Notes: generated from the letters alone by a model not told the origin. Shown: positions 46,130-57,315, numbered from the stretch's first letter. The stretch is DNA of 64,000 bases from Zhihengliuella salsuginis (GCF_014651715.1 NZ_BMXK01000007.1:62001-126000), one strand, 5' to 3'. Numbers and translations are program-made.

Positions 46130-46144
46130 GAACCGTCCGGGCGG

Positions 46145-47536
46145 CTAGAAGAGCTGGACCGGCTTGACGATGTCCGCGTAGATCAGCAGCACGCCCATCG
46201 TCAGGAGCAGCCCGGCCACCACGTAGGTCACCGGCAGCATCTTCGCGATGTCGACCGGTCCCGGGTCCCGGCGCTTGAAGACCTTGGCGAAGCCCCGCCG
46301 GATCGCCTCCCAGAGCGCGCCGGCGACGTGGCCGCCGTCGAGCGGGAGCAGCGGGATCAGGTTGAACACGAACAGCGCGATGTTCAGGCTCGCGATCAGG
46401 CCGACCAGCGTCGAGGCCCGGTCCTGCAGGGGGATCTCCTCCATCGCGGAGACCTCGCCGGCGATCCGCCCCACACCCACCACGGAGATCGGGCCGTTGA
46501 CGTCGCGCGGCGCGTCCGTGAAGGCCGCCTTGCCCACCGCGACCATGCGCGCCGGAAGGTCCAGCACGACGTCGGCGACGGCCTGGATGTTCTCGCCCAC
46601 CTTCTCCGGAACTTCCGTCACCGGCAGCGTCATCAGCTGCTGCTCCGAGCCCATGCCGACGAACCCGACCTCGGTCATCTTCACGTTGCCGTCGGAATCG
46701 GTCGCCGGGCGGCCGATGGCGTCGAGCTCGGGGCGCTCGGTCAGCATCGGGGTGATGGTCGTGGTGAGCGTCTGCCCGTCGCGCTCGTAGGTCACCGGGA
46801 CGGCCTCGCCCGCAGTCGCGCGGATCATCTCGGTCAGCCGCATCCAGTCCCATTCGGCGACGGCGGCGCCGTCGTACTCCGTGATCGTGTCGCCGGGCAG
46901 CAGGCCGGCGGCGTAGGCGGGGGCCTGGGGGTCGCCGCTGCGGCAGGACTCGTCGCCTGCCTCGGCGCGCTCGGCCTGGACGGCGGCGCTCACGACGCAC
47001 TGGTGCACCTCGGAGAGACGGACCGTGTTCTGATAGGTGCCCACGCCGCTGATGAGGATCGCCAGCAGCACGAACGCGATGATCAGGTTCATCAGCGGAC
47101 CGCCGAGCATGATGATGATGCGCTGGTAGACCGGCAGCTTGTAGAACATGCGGTTCTCGTCGCCCGGCTGCAGCTGCTCGGCGGAGGCGCGGCGGGCGTC
47201 GTCGGCCAGCTGCTGGAAGACGCCGGTGCTCGTCGGCCGGGCCGCCTCGACCGCGGACGCCCCCACGTCGGTGGTCCCGACGTCGCCCTTGCCCTTCGCC
47301 GGCGGGTACATGCCGATCATGGCGACGTAGCCGCCGAGCGGGATGGCCTTCACGCCGTACTCGGTCTCCCCCTTCTTCTTGGAGAAGAGAGTGGGGCCGA
47401 AGCCGATCATGTACTGCGGGGCGCGCACGCCGAACAACTTGGCGGGCACCAGGTGGCCCACCTCGTGCAGGGCGATCGACACCGCGATCCCGATCAGGAC
47501 GACCAGGACGCCGGCGACAAACAACAAGATGCTCAC
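46145..47536 (-). CDS. M50 site-2 protease (RseP/Rip1 type)
   Basis: A 463-residue intramembrane zinc protease. The HEVGH motif lies at residues 24-28 in the first membrane helix, and the third zinc ligand is in LPLDGGHVAGAL near the C-terminus. A PDZ-like domain occupies the middle (PAYAAGLLPGDTITEYDG). Four membrane segments fit the family. Such proteases cleave anti-sigma factors; in mycobacteria the ortholog is Rip1. It overlaps dxr by 4 bp, the conserved actinobacterial order. Confidence 0.94.
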   Translation of the reverse strand: MSILLFVAGVLVVLIGIAVSIALHEVGHLVPAKLFGVRAPQYMIGFGPTLFSKKKGETEYGVKAIPLGGYVAMIGMYPPAKGKGDVGTTDVGASAVEAARPTSTGVFQQLADDARRASAEQLQPGDENRMFYKLPVYQRIIIMLGGPLMNLIIAFVLLAILISGVGTYQNTVRLSEVHQCVVSAAVQAERAEAGDESCRSGDPQAPAYAAGLLPGDTITEYDGAAVAEWDWMRLTEMIRATAGEAVPVTYERDGQTLTTTITPMLTERPELDAIGRPATDSDGNVKMTEVGFVGMGSEQQLMTLPVTEVPEKVGENIQAVADVVLDLPARMVAVGKAAFTDAPRDVNGPISVVGVGRIAGEVSAMEEIPLQDRASTLVGLIASLNIALFVFNLIPLLPLDGGHVAGALWEAIRRGFAKVFKRRDPGPVDIAKMLPVTYVVAGLLLTMGVLLIYADIVKPVQLF

Positions 47537-48768
47537 ATCTCTCCCAAACGATTGCGGGCCGCGTTTCGTGCCCAGGCCTCGGCGGCCAGCACGGACTCGA
47601 CGGTGAGCTCGGCACCCGCGACGGTGCCGGCGTCGTACTCCCCCACCACCGCGTCGACGGTGTCGACGATGTCGAGGAAGCCGATCCGGCGCTCGTGGAA
47701 GGCCTCGACGGCCTCCTCGTTCGCCGCGTTGTAGACGGCCATGTGGGTGTCAGAGGCGGCGGCGGCCTGCTTGGCGAGGCGGATGGCGCCGAACGTGTCC
47801 TCGTCGAGCGGCTCGAACGTCCAGGACGCCGCGGACGTGAAGTCGACAGGGTGGGCCGCCCCCGGGACGCGGTGCGGCCAGCCGATGCCGAGGGCGATCG
47901 GCAGCCGCATGTCGGGAGGCGAGGCCTGCGCCATGATCGAGCCGTCGACGAACTCGACCATGGAGTGGATGACGGACTGCGGGTGGACCACCGGTTCGAT
48001 CCGATCCAGCGGGATGTCGAAGAGCAGGTGCGCCTCGATGACCTCGAGCGCCTTGTTGACCATGGTGGCCGAGTTCGTGGTGACCACCCGGCCCATGTCC
48101 CACGTCGGGTGCGCGAGCGCCTGCTCGGGGGTGACGGCGGCGAGGTCGTCGCGGGTGCGGCCGCGGAACGGACCCCCGGAGGCGGTGACGATGAGCTTGG
48201 AGACCTCGCCGGCACCGCCGGAGCGCAGCGCTTGGGCGAGCGCCGAGTGCTCGGAGTCGACCGGGATGATCTGGCCTGGGCGCGCGCAGTCCTTGACCAG
48301 GGCGCCGCCGACGATGAGCGACTCCTTGTTGGCAAGGGCGAGCAGGTGCCCCGCGCGCAGCGCGGCGAGCGTGGGGGCCAAGCCGATGGACCCGGTAATG
48401 CCGTTCAAGACGACGTCGGCGCCCTCCCACCCGGCGATGCTCGCCGCGGCGTCGGGTCCAGCGAAGAGTTCCGGCCGGTATCCGCGCTCCCCCGCCGCCT
48501 CGGCGGCCTCGTCGATCGCGCGGGCGAGATCGTCGACGGTTCCCGCCGCGGCACCCACGGCCCCGGCGCGGCTCGCGACGGCCTGCCGGGCGAGCAGGCC
48601 GAGGTTCGCGCCGCCGGCCAGCGCCGCGACCTCGAAGCGGTCGGGCGCGCCGGCGATGACCTCGACGCCCTGCGTGCCGATCGAGCCGGTCGACCCGATC
48701 AGGGCGACGCGGCGCGGGCGCGCGTCCGCGAGGTCGTCCAGGGGGAAGCAGAAGGTTGATTCACTCAC
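47533..48768 (-). CDS. dxr: 1-deoxy-D-xylulose 5-phosphate reductoisomerase
   Basis: Dxr converts DXP to MEP with NADPH. The 411-residue protein starts at GTG 48768 (VSESTFCFPLDDLADARPRRVALIGSTGSIGTQGVEV). Cofactor loop GSTGSIGTQG, active-site blocks LANKESLI, PVDSEHSALAQAL, ASGGPFRGR and HPTWDMG are all present. Length is normal. The ribosome binding site is weak (GGAAG nine bases upstream). Confidence 0.96.
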   Translation of the reverse strand: MSESTFCFPLDDLADARPRRVALIGSTGSIGTQGVEVIAGAPDRFEVAALAGGANLGLLARQAVASRAGAVGAAAGTVDDLARAIDEAAEAAGERGYRPELFAGPDAAASIAGWEGADVVLNGITGSIGLAPTLAALRAGHLLALANKESLIVGGALVKDCARPGQIIPVDSEHSALAQALRSGGAGEVSKLIVTASGGPFRGRTRDDLAAVTPEQALAHPTWDMGRVVTTNSATMVNKALEVIEAHLLFDIPLDRIEPVVHPQSVIHSMVEFVDGSIMAQASPPDMRLPIALGIGWPHRVPGAAHPVDFTSAASWTFEPLDEDTFGAIRLAKQAAAASDTHMAVYNAANEEAVEAFHERRIGFLDIVDTVDAVVGEYDAGTVAGAELTVESVLAAEAWARNAARNRLGEM

Positions 48769-48790
48769 GCGCCCATTCTTCCAGACGCGT

Positions 48791-49213
48791 TCAGGCAGTC
48801 GCGTCCTCGAGGGTTCGTTCCGCCGTTCCGGCTCGCCCGCGCCGGCGGCCGTCGCCGACGATGATGCTCCAGCCATACATCAGGACGAGCCCGAAGACGA
48901 CGGTGCTGTGGTAACCGAACCGCTCCGCGCCGAACTGGAGTCCGGCTGCGTAGTAGGAGGCCACGCACAGGAAGGTGAAACCGAGCCCGGCGACGCCGGC
49001 AGCGCGGCTGGGACGACCTCCCCAGTAGTGCAGGATGAAAGCGACGACCAGGAACAGAGCAGGGATGCCACCCAAATAGAGGGAGGCCGAGATCGGGTCG
49101 ATCTCGTACCGCTGATAGGCAGCCTGCAGGCGCGGCATGACGGTGACATAGGCCTCCGCCCCCGCGATCGACGCCAGTGTGGCGCCGATGATGGCACCGA
49201 TAATGGATTTCAT
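48791..49213 (-). CDS. Four-helix membrane protein, unknown function
   Basis: A 140-residue protein starting MKSIIGAIIGATLASIAGAEAY behind AGGGGAACC. Hydrophobic segments lie at about residues 4-25, 42-63, 72-93 and 102-120. The C-terminal tail is basic and acidic. It is followed 22 bp later by dxr on the same strand. No family recognised; a structural or transport accessory role is possible. Confidence 0.75.
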   Translation of the reverse strand: MKSIIGAIIGATLASIAGAEAYVTVMPRLQAAYQRYEIDPISASLYLGGIPALFLVVAFILHYWGGRPSRAAGVAGLGFTFLCVASYYAAGLQFGAERFGYHSTVVFGLVLMYGWSIIVGDGRRRGRAGTAERTLEDATA

Positions 49214-49301
49214 GTGGTTCCCCTGAGGATGAGTTTCGGCTGATGGATCGGGTCCAATCTGCCAAACCGGCGCCCCCGTGTCACATCCTCACCGGGCGCG
49301 T

Positions 49302-49327
49302 CCGACCTGTGAGTCTTCACAGGTCGG
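49302..49327 (-). terminator. Terminator after ohr
   Basis: CCGACCTGTGA (49302-49312) pairs perfectly with TCACAGGTCGG (49317-49327) around GTCT, 12 bp downstream of the ohr stop. An 11-bp stem and 4-base loop make a convincing terminator. Confidence 0.75.
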
Positions 49328-49339
49328 CACGGGGACGGG

Positions 49340-49762
49340 TCAATCGTCGGCGACCTGCACGTCGACCTCGATGTTGCCACGGGTCGCGTTGGAGTAAGGG
49401 CAGACCTCGTGGGCGCGATCGGCGAGCTCGCGGGCGAGATCCGGCTCGATCCCGGGAAGGACGACCTCGAGGGTCACTGCGAGGCCGAAGCCGCCGTCGT
49501 CGTTGCTGCCGATGTGGACGCGGGCGCCCACACTCGAGTCGGTGATCTTGACCTTGCGCTCCCGCGCGGCGAGCGCGAGCGCGCTGTGGAAGCAGGCCGA
49601 GTATCCGGCGGCGAAGAGCTGCTCCGGGTTGGAACCGTCACCGGATCCGCCCATCGCTGCCGGAACGGCGAGTCCGAGGTCGACCCGGCCGTCGGGGGTG
49701 GTGACTCGGCCGTCGCGGCCGGCTCCGACGGCGAGGGCTTCTGCGGTGTAGAGGGGGTTCAT
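49340..49762 (-). CDS. ohr: Organic hydroperoxide resistance protein (OsmC/Ohr)
   Basis: Ohr is a thiol peroxidase that reduces organic and fatty-acid hydroperoxides in the cytosol. The 140-residue protein starts [18 protein letters not shown] behind AAAGGAATCC. The two catalytic cysteines are in [12 protein letters not shown] near residue 60 and [13 protein letters not shown] near residue 125. Length is typical. A longer frame would overlap ohrR without similarity. Its regulator gene lies directly upstream on the same strand with 32 bp between. Confidence 0.95.
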   Translation of the reverse strand: MNPLYTAEALAVGAGRDGRVTTPDGRVDLGLAVPAAMGGSGDGSNPEQLFAAGYSACFHSALALAARERKVKITDSSVGARVHIGSNDDGGFGLAVTLEVVLPGIEPDLARELADRAHEVCPYSNATRGNIEVDVQVADD

Positions 49763-49794
49763 GGGGATTCCTTTCAGGTGGCGACGCCGGGGCG

Positions 49795-50226
49795 TCAGGA
49801 GCACAGCTTGGACAGAAGGCCGCGCAGCTGGATGGCCTCGTCGATCGTGAGGCCCAGCCGGCCGAAGAGCTCGGCCGGGATGCCCTCGGCCCGCCGGCGC
49901 ATCCCTGCGCCCTCGCCGGTCAGGTGCACGCGCACCCGCCGCTCGTCGGCGTCGTCGCGGCGCCGCTCGACGAGCCCCGCGCCGGCCATCCGCTTGAGCA
50001 GCGGCGACAGGGTGCCGCTGTCCAGGTGCAGGCGGTCGCCGATCTCGGAGACGAGCAGACCGTCGCCCTCCCACAGCACCAGCATGACGAGGTACTGCGG
50101 GTAGGTCAGCGACAGCGGCGCCAGCAGTTCGCGGTAGGCGGATGCGATCCGCTGCTGCGAGGCGTACACGGGGAAGCACAGCTGCGCGTCGAGGGCCAGG
50201 GGGTCGCGTGGCGGATTCTCGGGCAT
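49795..50226 (-). CDS. ohrR: MarR-family organic peroxide sensor OhrR
   Basis: OhrR represses ohr until organic peroxide oxidises a conserved N-terminal cysteine. The 143-residue protein shows [16 protein letters not shown], with Cys17 in the reactive position. The winged helix-turn-helix is [41 protein letters not shown] second cysteine near the C-terminus (LLSKLCS, Cys142) suggests a possible two-cysteine mechanism. It begins at ATG 50226 only 6 bases from a -10-like TATCTT. Confidence 0.94.
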   Translation of the reverse strand: MPENPPRDPLALDAQLCFPVYASQQRIASAYRELLAPLSLTYPQYLVMLVLWEGDGLLVSEIGDRLHLDSGTLSPLLKRMAGAGLVERRRDDADERRVRVHLTGEGAGMRRRAEGIPAELFGRLGLTIDEAIQLRGLLSKLCS

Positions 50227-50232
50227 GCATTA

Positions 50233-50266
50233 AAGATAGCGCACAATTTAGTTGTGCACAATTTAA
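50233..50266 (-). promoter_or_regulatory. ohrR-ohr promoter and OhrR-type operator
   Basis: On the minus strand TTGTGC (50261-50256) and TATCTT (50238-50233) are spaced 17 bp. They sit inside repeats: CACAA and TTGTG around TTTAG (50242-50256), and the palindrome TTGTGCACAA (50252-50261). AT-rich inverted repeats of this type are bound by OhrR in other bacteria, so this should be the autoregulatory site. Start of ohrR follows with almost no leader. Confidence 0.7.
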
Positions 50267-50270
50267 CTGC

Positions 50271-51119
50271 TCAGGCCCCGCGTCCGACGATGAGCCGCGC
50301 CCTCTTCAGCACCACCTCGTCCACCATCTCCCCGCGGAAGCCGAACGCCCCCGCGCTCTTTGCAGCCTCGGCCAGCAGGGCACGGGCCCATTCGAGCTGC
50401 TCGGCGCTCGGTCGGTAGCCGGCGCGGATCACCTCGGCCTGGCCCGGATGGATGCACGCCGTCGCAGCGAAACCCTGCGCGACGGCGTCCTCGACCTCGG
50501 CGGCGAGGCCGCCGTGGTCGGCGAGGTCGAGGTAGACGGAGTCGATCGCCGCCTTCCCGAACGCGCCGGCCGCCAGCCGGACCTGCGCCCGGGCCTGCGC
50601 CGGGACGGAACGGTACCCGCCCAGCCGCGGCCCGCCGTCGTCGTCCACCGACTCACCGCGGACCGGCCGGCGGCTGGAGGTGCCGCCCAGAGAGGAGATG
50701 AGATCCTCGGCGCCCCACATGAGCGCGACGACGTTCTCCTCGGTCGCGATCGCCGCGGCGTTGACGACGCCGAGCGCGGTCTCGATCAGGGCGATGACGC
50801 GGTAGCCGGCGAGCTCGCGCACCTGCTCGGGGGTCTCCGTCTTCGCCAGCATGACGTGCCTCAGGCCGGAGGCTTCGAGCGCGCGCACGTCGGCGGCGAA
50901 GTCGGCGGTGCCGACCGGGTTCACGCGCAAGATGGCCCGCTCGGGGTCCAAGGCCGCAGCCACGACGTGCTCGCGGGCGGCGGTGCGCGCGTCCGGCAGC
51001 ACCGCGTCCTCGAGGTCGACGATCACGGCGTCGGCCCGCTCGAGCGCCTTCGTGTACCGCTCCGGGCGGTCCGCCGGGCAGAACAGGATCGCCGGGCCCA
51101 GGCCGAATTCGGAGCTCAC
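50271..51119 (-). CDS. CitE/HpcH-family aldolase/lyase
   Basis: A 282-residue cytosolic acyl-CoA or citramalyl-CoA lyase-like protein. It starts at GTG 51119 (VSSEFGLGPAILFCPAD), overlapping the maoC stop by 4 bp. Conserved blocks include RADAVIVDLEDAV near residue 29, ILRVNPVGT and VMLAKTET, ALIETALGVVNAAAIA and ALMWGAEDL. Metal ligands are the glutamates and aspartates of these blocks. It ends the leucine operon. Its position matches Rv2498c of M. tuberculosis, a CitE-type lyase implicated in leucine catabolism via (R)-HMG-CoA, so an HMG-CoA or related lyase role is likely here. Confidence 0.88.
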   Translation of the reverse strand: MSSEFGLGPAILFCPADRPERYTKALERADAVIVDLEDAVLPDARTAAREHVVAAALDPERAILRVNPVGTADFAADVRALEASGLRHVMLAKTETPEQVRELAGYRVIALIETALGVVNAAAIATEENVVALMWGAEDLISSLGGTSSRRPVRGESVDDDGGPRLGGYRSVPAQARAQVRLAAGAFGKAAIDSVYLDLADHGGLAAEVEDAVAQGFAATACIHPGQAEVIRAGYRPSAEQLEWARALLAEAAKSAGAFGFRGEMVDEVVLKRARLIVGRGA

Positions 51120-51634
51120 GCCTGAACCTCGCCGGCGAGCGCCTTGGCGTGCGCTTCGCGCTCCCACATCAGGCAGGACCGCGTCGCCTCCGCGACGATC
51201 ACGCCGTCCTGGTTGCGTCCCGTGTGCTTCATGGTCACCACGCCCTGCCCGGGGCGGGACGACGACGGCCGCGCCTCGACGATCTCCGTCTCGCTGTAGA
51301 GGGTGTCGCCGTGGAAGAGCGGCTTGGGGAAGCGGATGTCGGTCAGGCCCAGCTGGGCGATGATCGTCCCCTGGGTGACCTGGGCGACCGACTGGCCGAT
51401 GAGGGTCGCCAGCGTGAACATCGAGTTCACGAGCCGGGCACCGAACGGCTGCTTCGCGCTCCAGGCGGCGTCGAGGTGCAGCGCCTGCGTGTTCATCGTC
51501 ATCGTGGTGAACAGGACGTTGTCGGTCTCGGTCATCGTCCGGCCGGGGCTGTGCACGTAGACGTCGCCGGCCCGGACCTCGTCGAGGTAGAGCCCCCGCT
51601 GCTCGACCCGCCGGCCCGCGGTTTCCTCGCCCAT
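51116..51634 (-). CDS. MaoC-family acyl-CoA hydratase
   Basis: A 172-residue hot-dog-fold hydratase starting MGEETAGRRVEQRGLYLDEV. Residues SPGRTMTETDNVLFTTMTMNTQALHLD form the MaoC hydratase signature (Asp and His catalytic pair), and LFHGDTLYSETEIVEARPSSS follows. It begins 2 bp after the acyl-CoA dehydrogenase gene. In M. tuberculosis the equivalent gene (Rv2499c) sits in the same order. It is the natural candidate for methylglutaconyl-CoA hydration in place of a crotonase. Confidence 0.9.
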   Translation of the reverse strand: MGEETAGRRVEQRGLYLDEVRAGDVYVHSPGRTMTETDNVLFTTMTMNTQALHLDAAWSAKQPFGARLVNSMFTLATLIGQSVAQVTQGTIIAQLGLTDIRFPKPLFHGDTLYSETEIVEARPSSSRPGQGVVTMKHTGRNQDGVIVAEATRSCLMWEREAHAKALAGEVQA

Positions 51635-51636
51635 CT

Positions 51637-52800
51637 CTACAGCCCCAGTTCGCGTGCGATCAGCATGAGCTGGACCTCGGTGGTCCCCTCCCCGACCTCG
51701 AGGATCTTCGAGTCGCGGTAGTGGCGGGAGACCAGGAACTCGTTCATGAATCCGTACCCGCCGAACACCTGGGTGGCGTCGCGGGCGTTGTCCATCGCGG
51801 CCTCGCCGGCAACCAGCTTGGCGATCGCCGCCTCCGTCTTGAACGGCTTGCCGGCCAACATGTTGGAGGCCGCCTTGTAGTAGGCCAGGCGGGCGGTGTG
51901 CGCCCGGGTCTGCATGCGCGCGATCTTGAACTGGATCGCCTGGTTGGAGCCGATGTTCCGGCCGAACTGCTCCCGCTCCTTGGCGTAGCGGACGGACTCG
52001 TCGACGCAGCCCTGCGCGGCGCCGGTCGCGAGGGCGGCGATGGCGATGCGGCCCTCGTCGAGGATCGACAGGAAGTTGGCGTAGCCCCGGCCGCGGACGC
52101 CGAGCAGGTTCTCCTCGGGCACACGCACGTTCTTCAGGGTCAGCGGGTGGGTGTCGGAGGCGTTCCAGCCGACCTTGTTGTACGCGGGCTCGGCCGTGAA
52201 TCCCTCGGTGTCCGTGGGGACGATGATCGTGGAGATCTCCTTCTTGACGCTCCCGTCCTCGCGCTCGCTGGTCCCGGTCACGGCGGTGACGGTGACGTGC
52301 TGGGTGATGTCGGTGCCGGAGTTGGTGATGAACTCCTTGGTGCCGTTGATGACCCACTCGCCGTTCTCCAGCTTCGCCGTGGTGCGCGTGCCGGACGCGT
52401 CGGAGCCGGCCTCGGACTCGGTCAGCCCGAACCCGGCGAGCGCCTCGCCGGAGGCGAGCTTCGGCAGCCACTTGGCCTTCTGCTCGTCGGTGCCGAACCG
52501 GTAGACCGGCATGGCGCCGAGGGAGACGCCGGCCTCGAGCGTGATGGCGCACGACTGGTCCACGCGCGCGATCTCCTCCAGCGCCAGCGACAGGGCGAAG
52601 TAGTCGCCGCCCATGCCCCCGTGCTCCTCCGGGAACGGGAGGCCGAACAGGCCCATCTGCCCCATCTGCGCGACGATCTCGTACGGGAAGCTGTGCTCCT
52701 CGTCGTGTTTCGCCGAGACCGGCGCGATCACCTCGTCGGCGAAGTCGCGGACGGTGTCGACGAGGTCCTGGTATTCCTCTTCCAGCTCGAAATTCGGCAT
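51637..52800 (-). CDS. Acyl-CoA dehydrogenase, probably isovaleryl-CoA dehydrogenase
   Basis: A 387-residue flavoenzyme starting MPNFELEEEYQDLVDTVRDFADE. The typical blocks GFGLTESEAGSDASGTRT near residue 125, ERIQFG-like EREQFGRNIGSNQAIQFKIARM near residue 270 and the C-terminal VFGGYGFMNEFLVSRHYRDSKI are present. It oxidises short branched acyl-CoA; operon context with methylcrotonyl-type carboxylase points to isovaleryl-CoA. The three-base gap to the biotin carboxylase gene suggests tight coupling. Confidence 0.9.
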   Translation of the reverse strand: MPNFELEEEYQDLVDTVRDFADEVIAPVSAKHDEEHSFPYEIVAQMGQMGLFGLPFPEEHGGMGGDYFALSLALEEIARVDQSCAITLEAGVSLGAMPVYRFGTDEQKAKWLPKLASGEALAGFGLTESEAGSDASGTRTTAKLENGEWVINGTKEFITNSGTDITQHVTVTAVTGTSEREDGSVKKEISTIIVPTDTEGFTAEPAYNKVGWNASDTHPLTLKNVRVPEENLLGVRGRGYANFLSILDEGRIAIAALATGAAQGCVDESVRYAKEREQFGRNIGSNQAIQFKIARMQTRAHTARLAYYKAASNMLAGKPFKTEAAIAKLVAGEAAMDNARDATQVFGGYGFMNEFLVSRHYRDSKILEVGEGTTEVQLMLIARELGL

Positions 52801-52803
52801 GTT

Positions 52804-54861
<2,058 letters not shown>

Positions 54862-54871
54862 GGTGTGGGCC

Positions 54872-56479
54872 CTACATTCGGAAGACGCCGAAGCTGGTGT
54901 CCGGCAGGGGCTGGCGGGAGCAGACGTCGAGCGCGAGGCCGAGGACCCGGCGCGTGTCGCCCGGGTCGATGATGCCGTCGTCCCACAGCCGCGCGGTCGA
55001 GTAGTACGGGTTGCCCTGCGACTCGTACTGGTCGCGGATGGGCTTCTTGAATTCCTCCTCGGCGGCCTCGCTCCAGGTCTCGCCGCGGGCCTCCAGGCCG
55101 TCGCGGCGGACCGTGGAGAGCACGCTGGCCGCCTGGTTGCCGCCCATCACCGAGATCCGCGCGGCGGGCCACATCCAGAGGAAGCGGGGCGAATAGGCCC
55201 GCCCGCACATCGAGTAGTTGCCCGCGCCGAACGAGCCGCCGATGACGACCGTCAGCTTCGGGACGCGGCAGGTCGCCACGGCCGTGACCATCTTGGCGCC
55301 GTGCTTGGCGATGCCGCCGGCCTCGTACTCGCGGCCCACCATGAACCCGGAGATGTTCTGCAGGAACACCAGCGGGATGCCCCGCTGGTCGCACAGCTCG
55401 ATGAAGTGCGCGCCTTTCTGGGCCGATTCGGCGAACAGGATGCCGTTGTTGGCGACGATGCCCACGGGGTGGCCGTGGATGTGCGCGAACCCTGTCACCA
55501 GACTCGCCCCGTAGTTGGCCTTGAACTCGTGGAATCCGCTGCCGTCGACGATCCGGGCGATGACCTCGTGCACGTCGTAGCCCGCATTCACGTCCACCGG
55601 GACGACCCCGTAGATCTGTCCCGGATCGGCCTGGGGTTCGGCGATCTCCTGCACGTCCCACGCCGGCCTGCCGAGCGGCGGGAGCGTCTCCACGATGTCC
55701 CGGACGATCTGGAGGGCGTGCTCGTCGGTCTCCGCGAGGTGGTCGACGACGCCGCTGGTCTTCGCGTGCACGTCGCCGCCGCCGAGCTCCTCCGCCGTGA
55801 CGACCTCGCCGGTGGCCGCCTTCACCAGCGGAGGACCGCCGAGGAAGATCGTCCCCTGGTTGCGCACGATGACCGTCTCGTCGCTCATGGCCGGGACGTA
55901 CGCCCCGCCGGCCGTGCAGGATCCGAGCACGGCGGCGATCTGCGGGATCTTGGCCGCGGAGAGCTGCGCCTGGTTGTAGAAGATGCGCCCGAAATGGTCG
56001 CGGTCCGGGAAGACCTCGTCCTGCTTGGGCAGGAACGCGCCGCCCGAATCGACCAGGTAGACGCACGGGAGGCGGTTCTCGCGGGCGATCTCCTGGGCGC
56101 GCAGGTGCTTCTTCACGGTCATCGGCAGGTACGTTCCGCCCTTGACCGTCGCATCGTTGCAGACCACCATGACGTGGCGGCCGTGGATCAGGCCGACGCC
56201 GGCGATGACGCCGGCAGCCGGCGCCTCGCCGTCGTACATGTCCTCGGCGGCGAGCGGAGCGACCTCCAGGAAGGGCGATCCGTCGTCCAGGAGGCGGTTG
56301 ACGCGTTCGCGCGGCAGCAGCTTGCCCCGGGCCAGATGGCGCTCCCGCGACTTCGCGCTTCCGCCGCGCCCCGCGCGGCGCAGGCGCTCCTCGAGCTCGA
56401 CGGCGAGCTCGCGCTGCCCCGCCGCGTTCGCGGCGAAGGAGGCGGAGGCCGGGTCGACGTGCGTGTGCAGAGTCTCCAT
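54872..56479 (-). CDS. Carboxyltransferase subunit of an acyl-CoA carboxylase (MccB-like)
   Basis: A 535-residue beta subunit. Starts [21 protein letters not shown]; an ATG at 56482 and a TTG at 56485 are alternatives, and the ribosome binding site AAAG is weak. Blocks [22 protein letters not shown]-like and [33 protein letters not shown] are typical of methylcrotonyl-CoA carboxylase beta; [15 protein letters not shown] and [24 protein letters not shown] follow. First gene of the operon, transcribed away from the TetR gene across inverted repeats. Confidence 0.93.
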   Translation of the reverse strand: METLHTHVDPASASFAANAAGQRELAVELEERLRRAGRGGSAKSRERHLARGKLLPRERVNRLLDDGSPFLEVAPLAAEDMYDGEAPAAGVIAGVGLIHGRHVMVVCNDATVKGGTYLPMTVKKHLRAQEIARENRLPCVYLVDSGGAFLPKQDEVFPDRDHFGRIFYNQAQLSAAKIPQIAAVLGSCTAGGAYVPAMSDETVIVRNQGTIFLGGPPLVKAATGEVVTAEELGGGDVHAKTSGVVDHLAETDEHALQIVRDIVETLPPLGRPAWDVQEIAEPQADPGQIYGVVPVDVNAGYDVHEVIARIVDGSGFHEFKANYGASLVTGFAHIHGHPVGIVANNGILFAESAQKGAHFIELCDQRGIPLVFLQNISGFMVGREYEAGGIAKHGAKMVTAVATCRVPKLTVVIGGSFGAGNYSMCGRAYSPRFLWMWPAARISVMGGNQAASVLSTVRRDGLEARGETWSEAAEEEFKKPIRDQYESQGNPYYSTARLWDDGIIDPGDTRRVLGLALDVCSRQPLPDTSFGVFRM

Positions 56480-56483
56480 CATC

Positions 56484-56526
56484 AACTTTCAAAGTTAAGG
56501 ATCACTAACTATGAAACAGGTTAGTG
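56484..56526. promoter_or_regulatory. Inverted repeats in the carboxylase/TetR divergent promoter
   Basis: Two perfect inverted repeats lie in the gap. CACTAAC (56503-56509) and GTTAGTG (56520-56526) flank 10 bases; AACTTT (56484-56489) and AAAGTT (56491-56496) flank one base and overlap the start region of the carboxyltransferase gene. The first has the size and symmetry of a TetR operator; the second could be a second site or part of a promoter. Confidence 0.6.
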
Positions 56527-56606
56527 TTGATTAACTGCACGTGTCCAGCATTTCAGTGAGGCAGGGCACATAAACTGCGGAACCACCATCACCAACAGGA
56601 CCGGAT

Positions 56607-57221
56607 ATGACTGAATTCCCGCTCTCCGAGACCGACTCCCCGGGCGACCGGCGCCAGGCCAAGGAGGAGCGCCGCACGGCCTACCTCGACGCGGCCGCGC
56701 GCCTCTTCGCGGACCACGGCTACCGCGGCGTGTCGATCGAAGACCTCGGCGCCGCCTGCGGCGTGAGCGGGCCGGCGGTCTACCGGCACTTCGCGAACAA
56801 GCAGGCCGTCCTTGCGGCCCTCCTGCTCGGAGTCAGCCGCTCCCTGCTCGACGGCAGCACGATGGTCGCCGACGAGGGCCTCGAACCCGACATCGTCCTG
56901 CAGCGCCTCGTCGAGTTCCAGGCCGACTTCGCGCTGTCCAACGCCGACGTCATCCGGGTCCAGGACCGCGACCTGGGCAATCTCGACGACGAGAGCGCCG
57001 CCCTGGTCCGCCAGTTGCAGCGCGACTACATCGGCGTGTGGACCGATCAGCTGCAGCGGCTCCATCCCCGCGAGAGCTCCGACGGCGCCAGGCAGCGCGC
57101 TCAGGCGGTCTTCGGACTGCTGAACTCGACGCCGCACTCAAACACCAGAGAGGAGTCCTCGACTCAGAGGTCACGTCTCGTCGCGATGGCATGGGCAGCC
57201 CTCTCAGCACCGGTACCCTAG
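56607..57221 (+). CDS. TetR-family regulator of the acyl-CoA catabolic operon
   Basis: A 204-residue one-component repressor. Residues about 22-70 form the TetR helix-turn-helix (RTAYLDAAARLFADHGYRGVSIEDLGAACGVSGPAVYRHFANKQAVL). The rest is a helical ligand-binding domain. AGGA upstream gives a ribosome binding site. It is divergent from the carboxylase genes with inverted repeats between, and in M. tuberculosis the same kind of operon is flanked by a TetR gene (Rv2506), so it probably responds to branched acyl-CoA or a derivative. Confidence 0.88.
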   Translation: MTEFPLSETDSPGDRRQAKEERRTAYLDAAARLFADHGYRGVSIEDLGAACGVSGPAVYRHFANKQAVLAALLLGVSRSLLDGSTMVADEGLEPDIVLQRLVEFQADFALSNADVIRVQDRDLGNLDDESAALVRQLQRDYIGVWTDQLQRLHPRESSDGARQRAQAVFGLLNSTPHSNTREESSTQRSRLVAMAWAALSAPVP

Positions 57222-57230
57222 ACACAGACC

Positions 57231-57253
57231 GTGTCGCGCGAGCACCGCGACAC
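57231..57253 (+). terminator. Terminator after the TetR gene
   Basis: GTGTCGCG (57231-57238) and CGCGACAC (57246-57253) form an 8-bp stem with a 7-base loop 9 bp after the TetR stop. Confidence 0.55.
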
Positions 57254-57315
57254 CCAGTGATGCCCCTGAACAGGCGCCGCTCGTCACGGGCGCCGGACAG
57301 AGAAAGAGGAACGCC

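Noticed and set aside
46130-46144. Terminator between the convergent oxidoreductase and protease genes
   Set aside because: The 15-bp gap contains no hairpin; termination must lie inside coding sequence.
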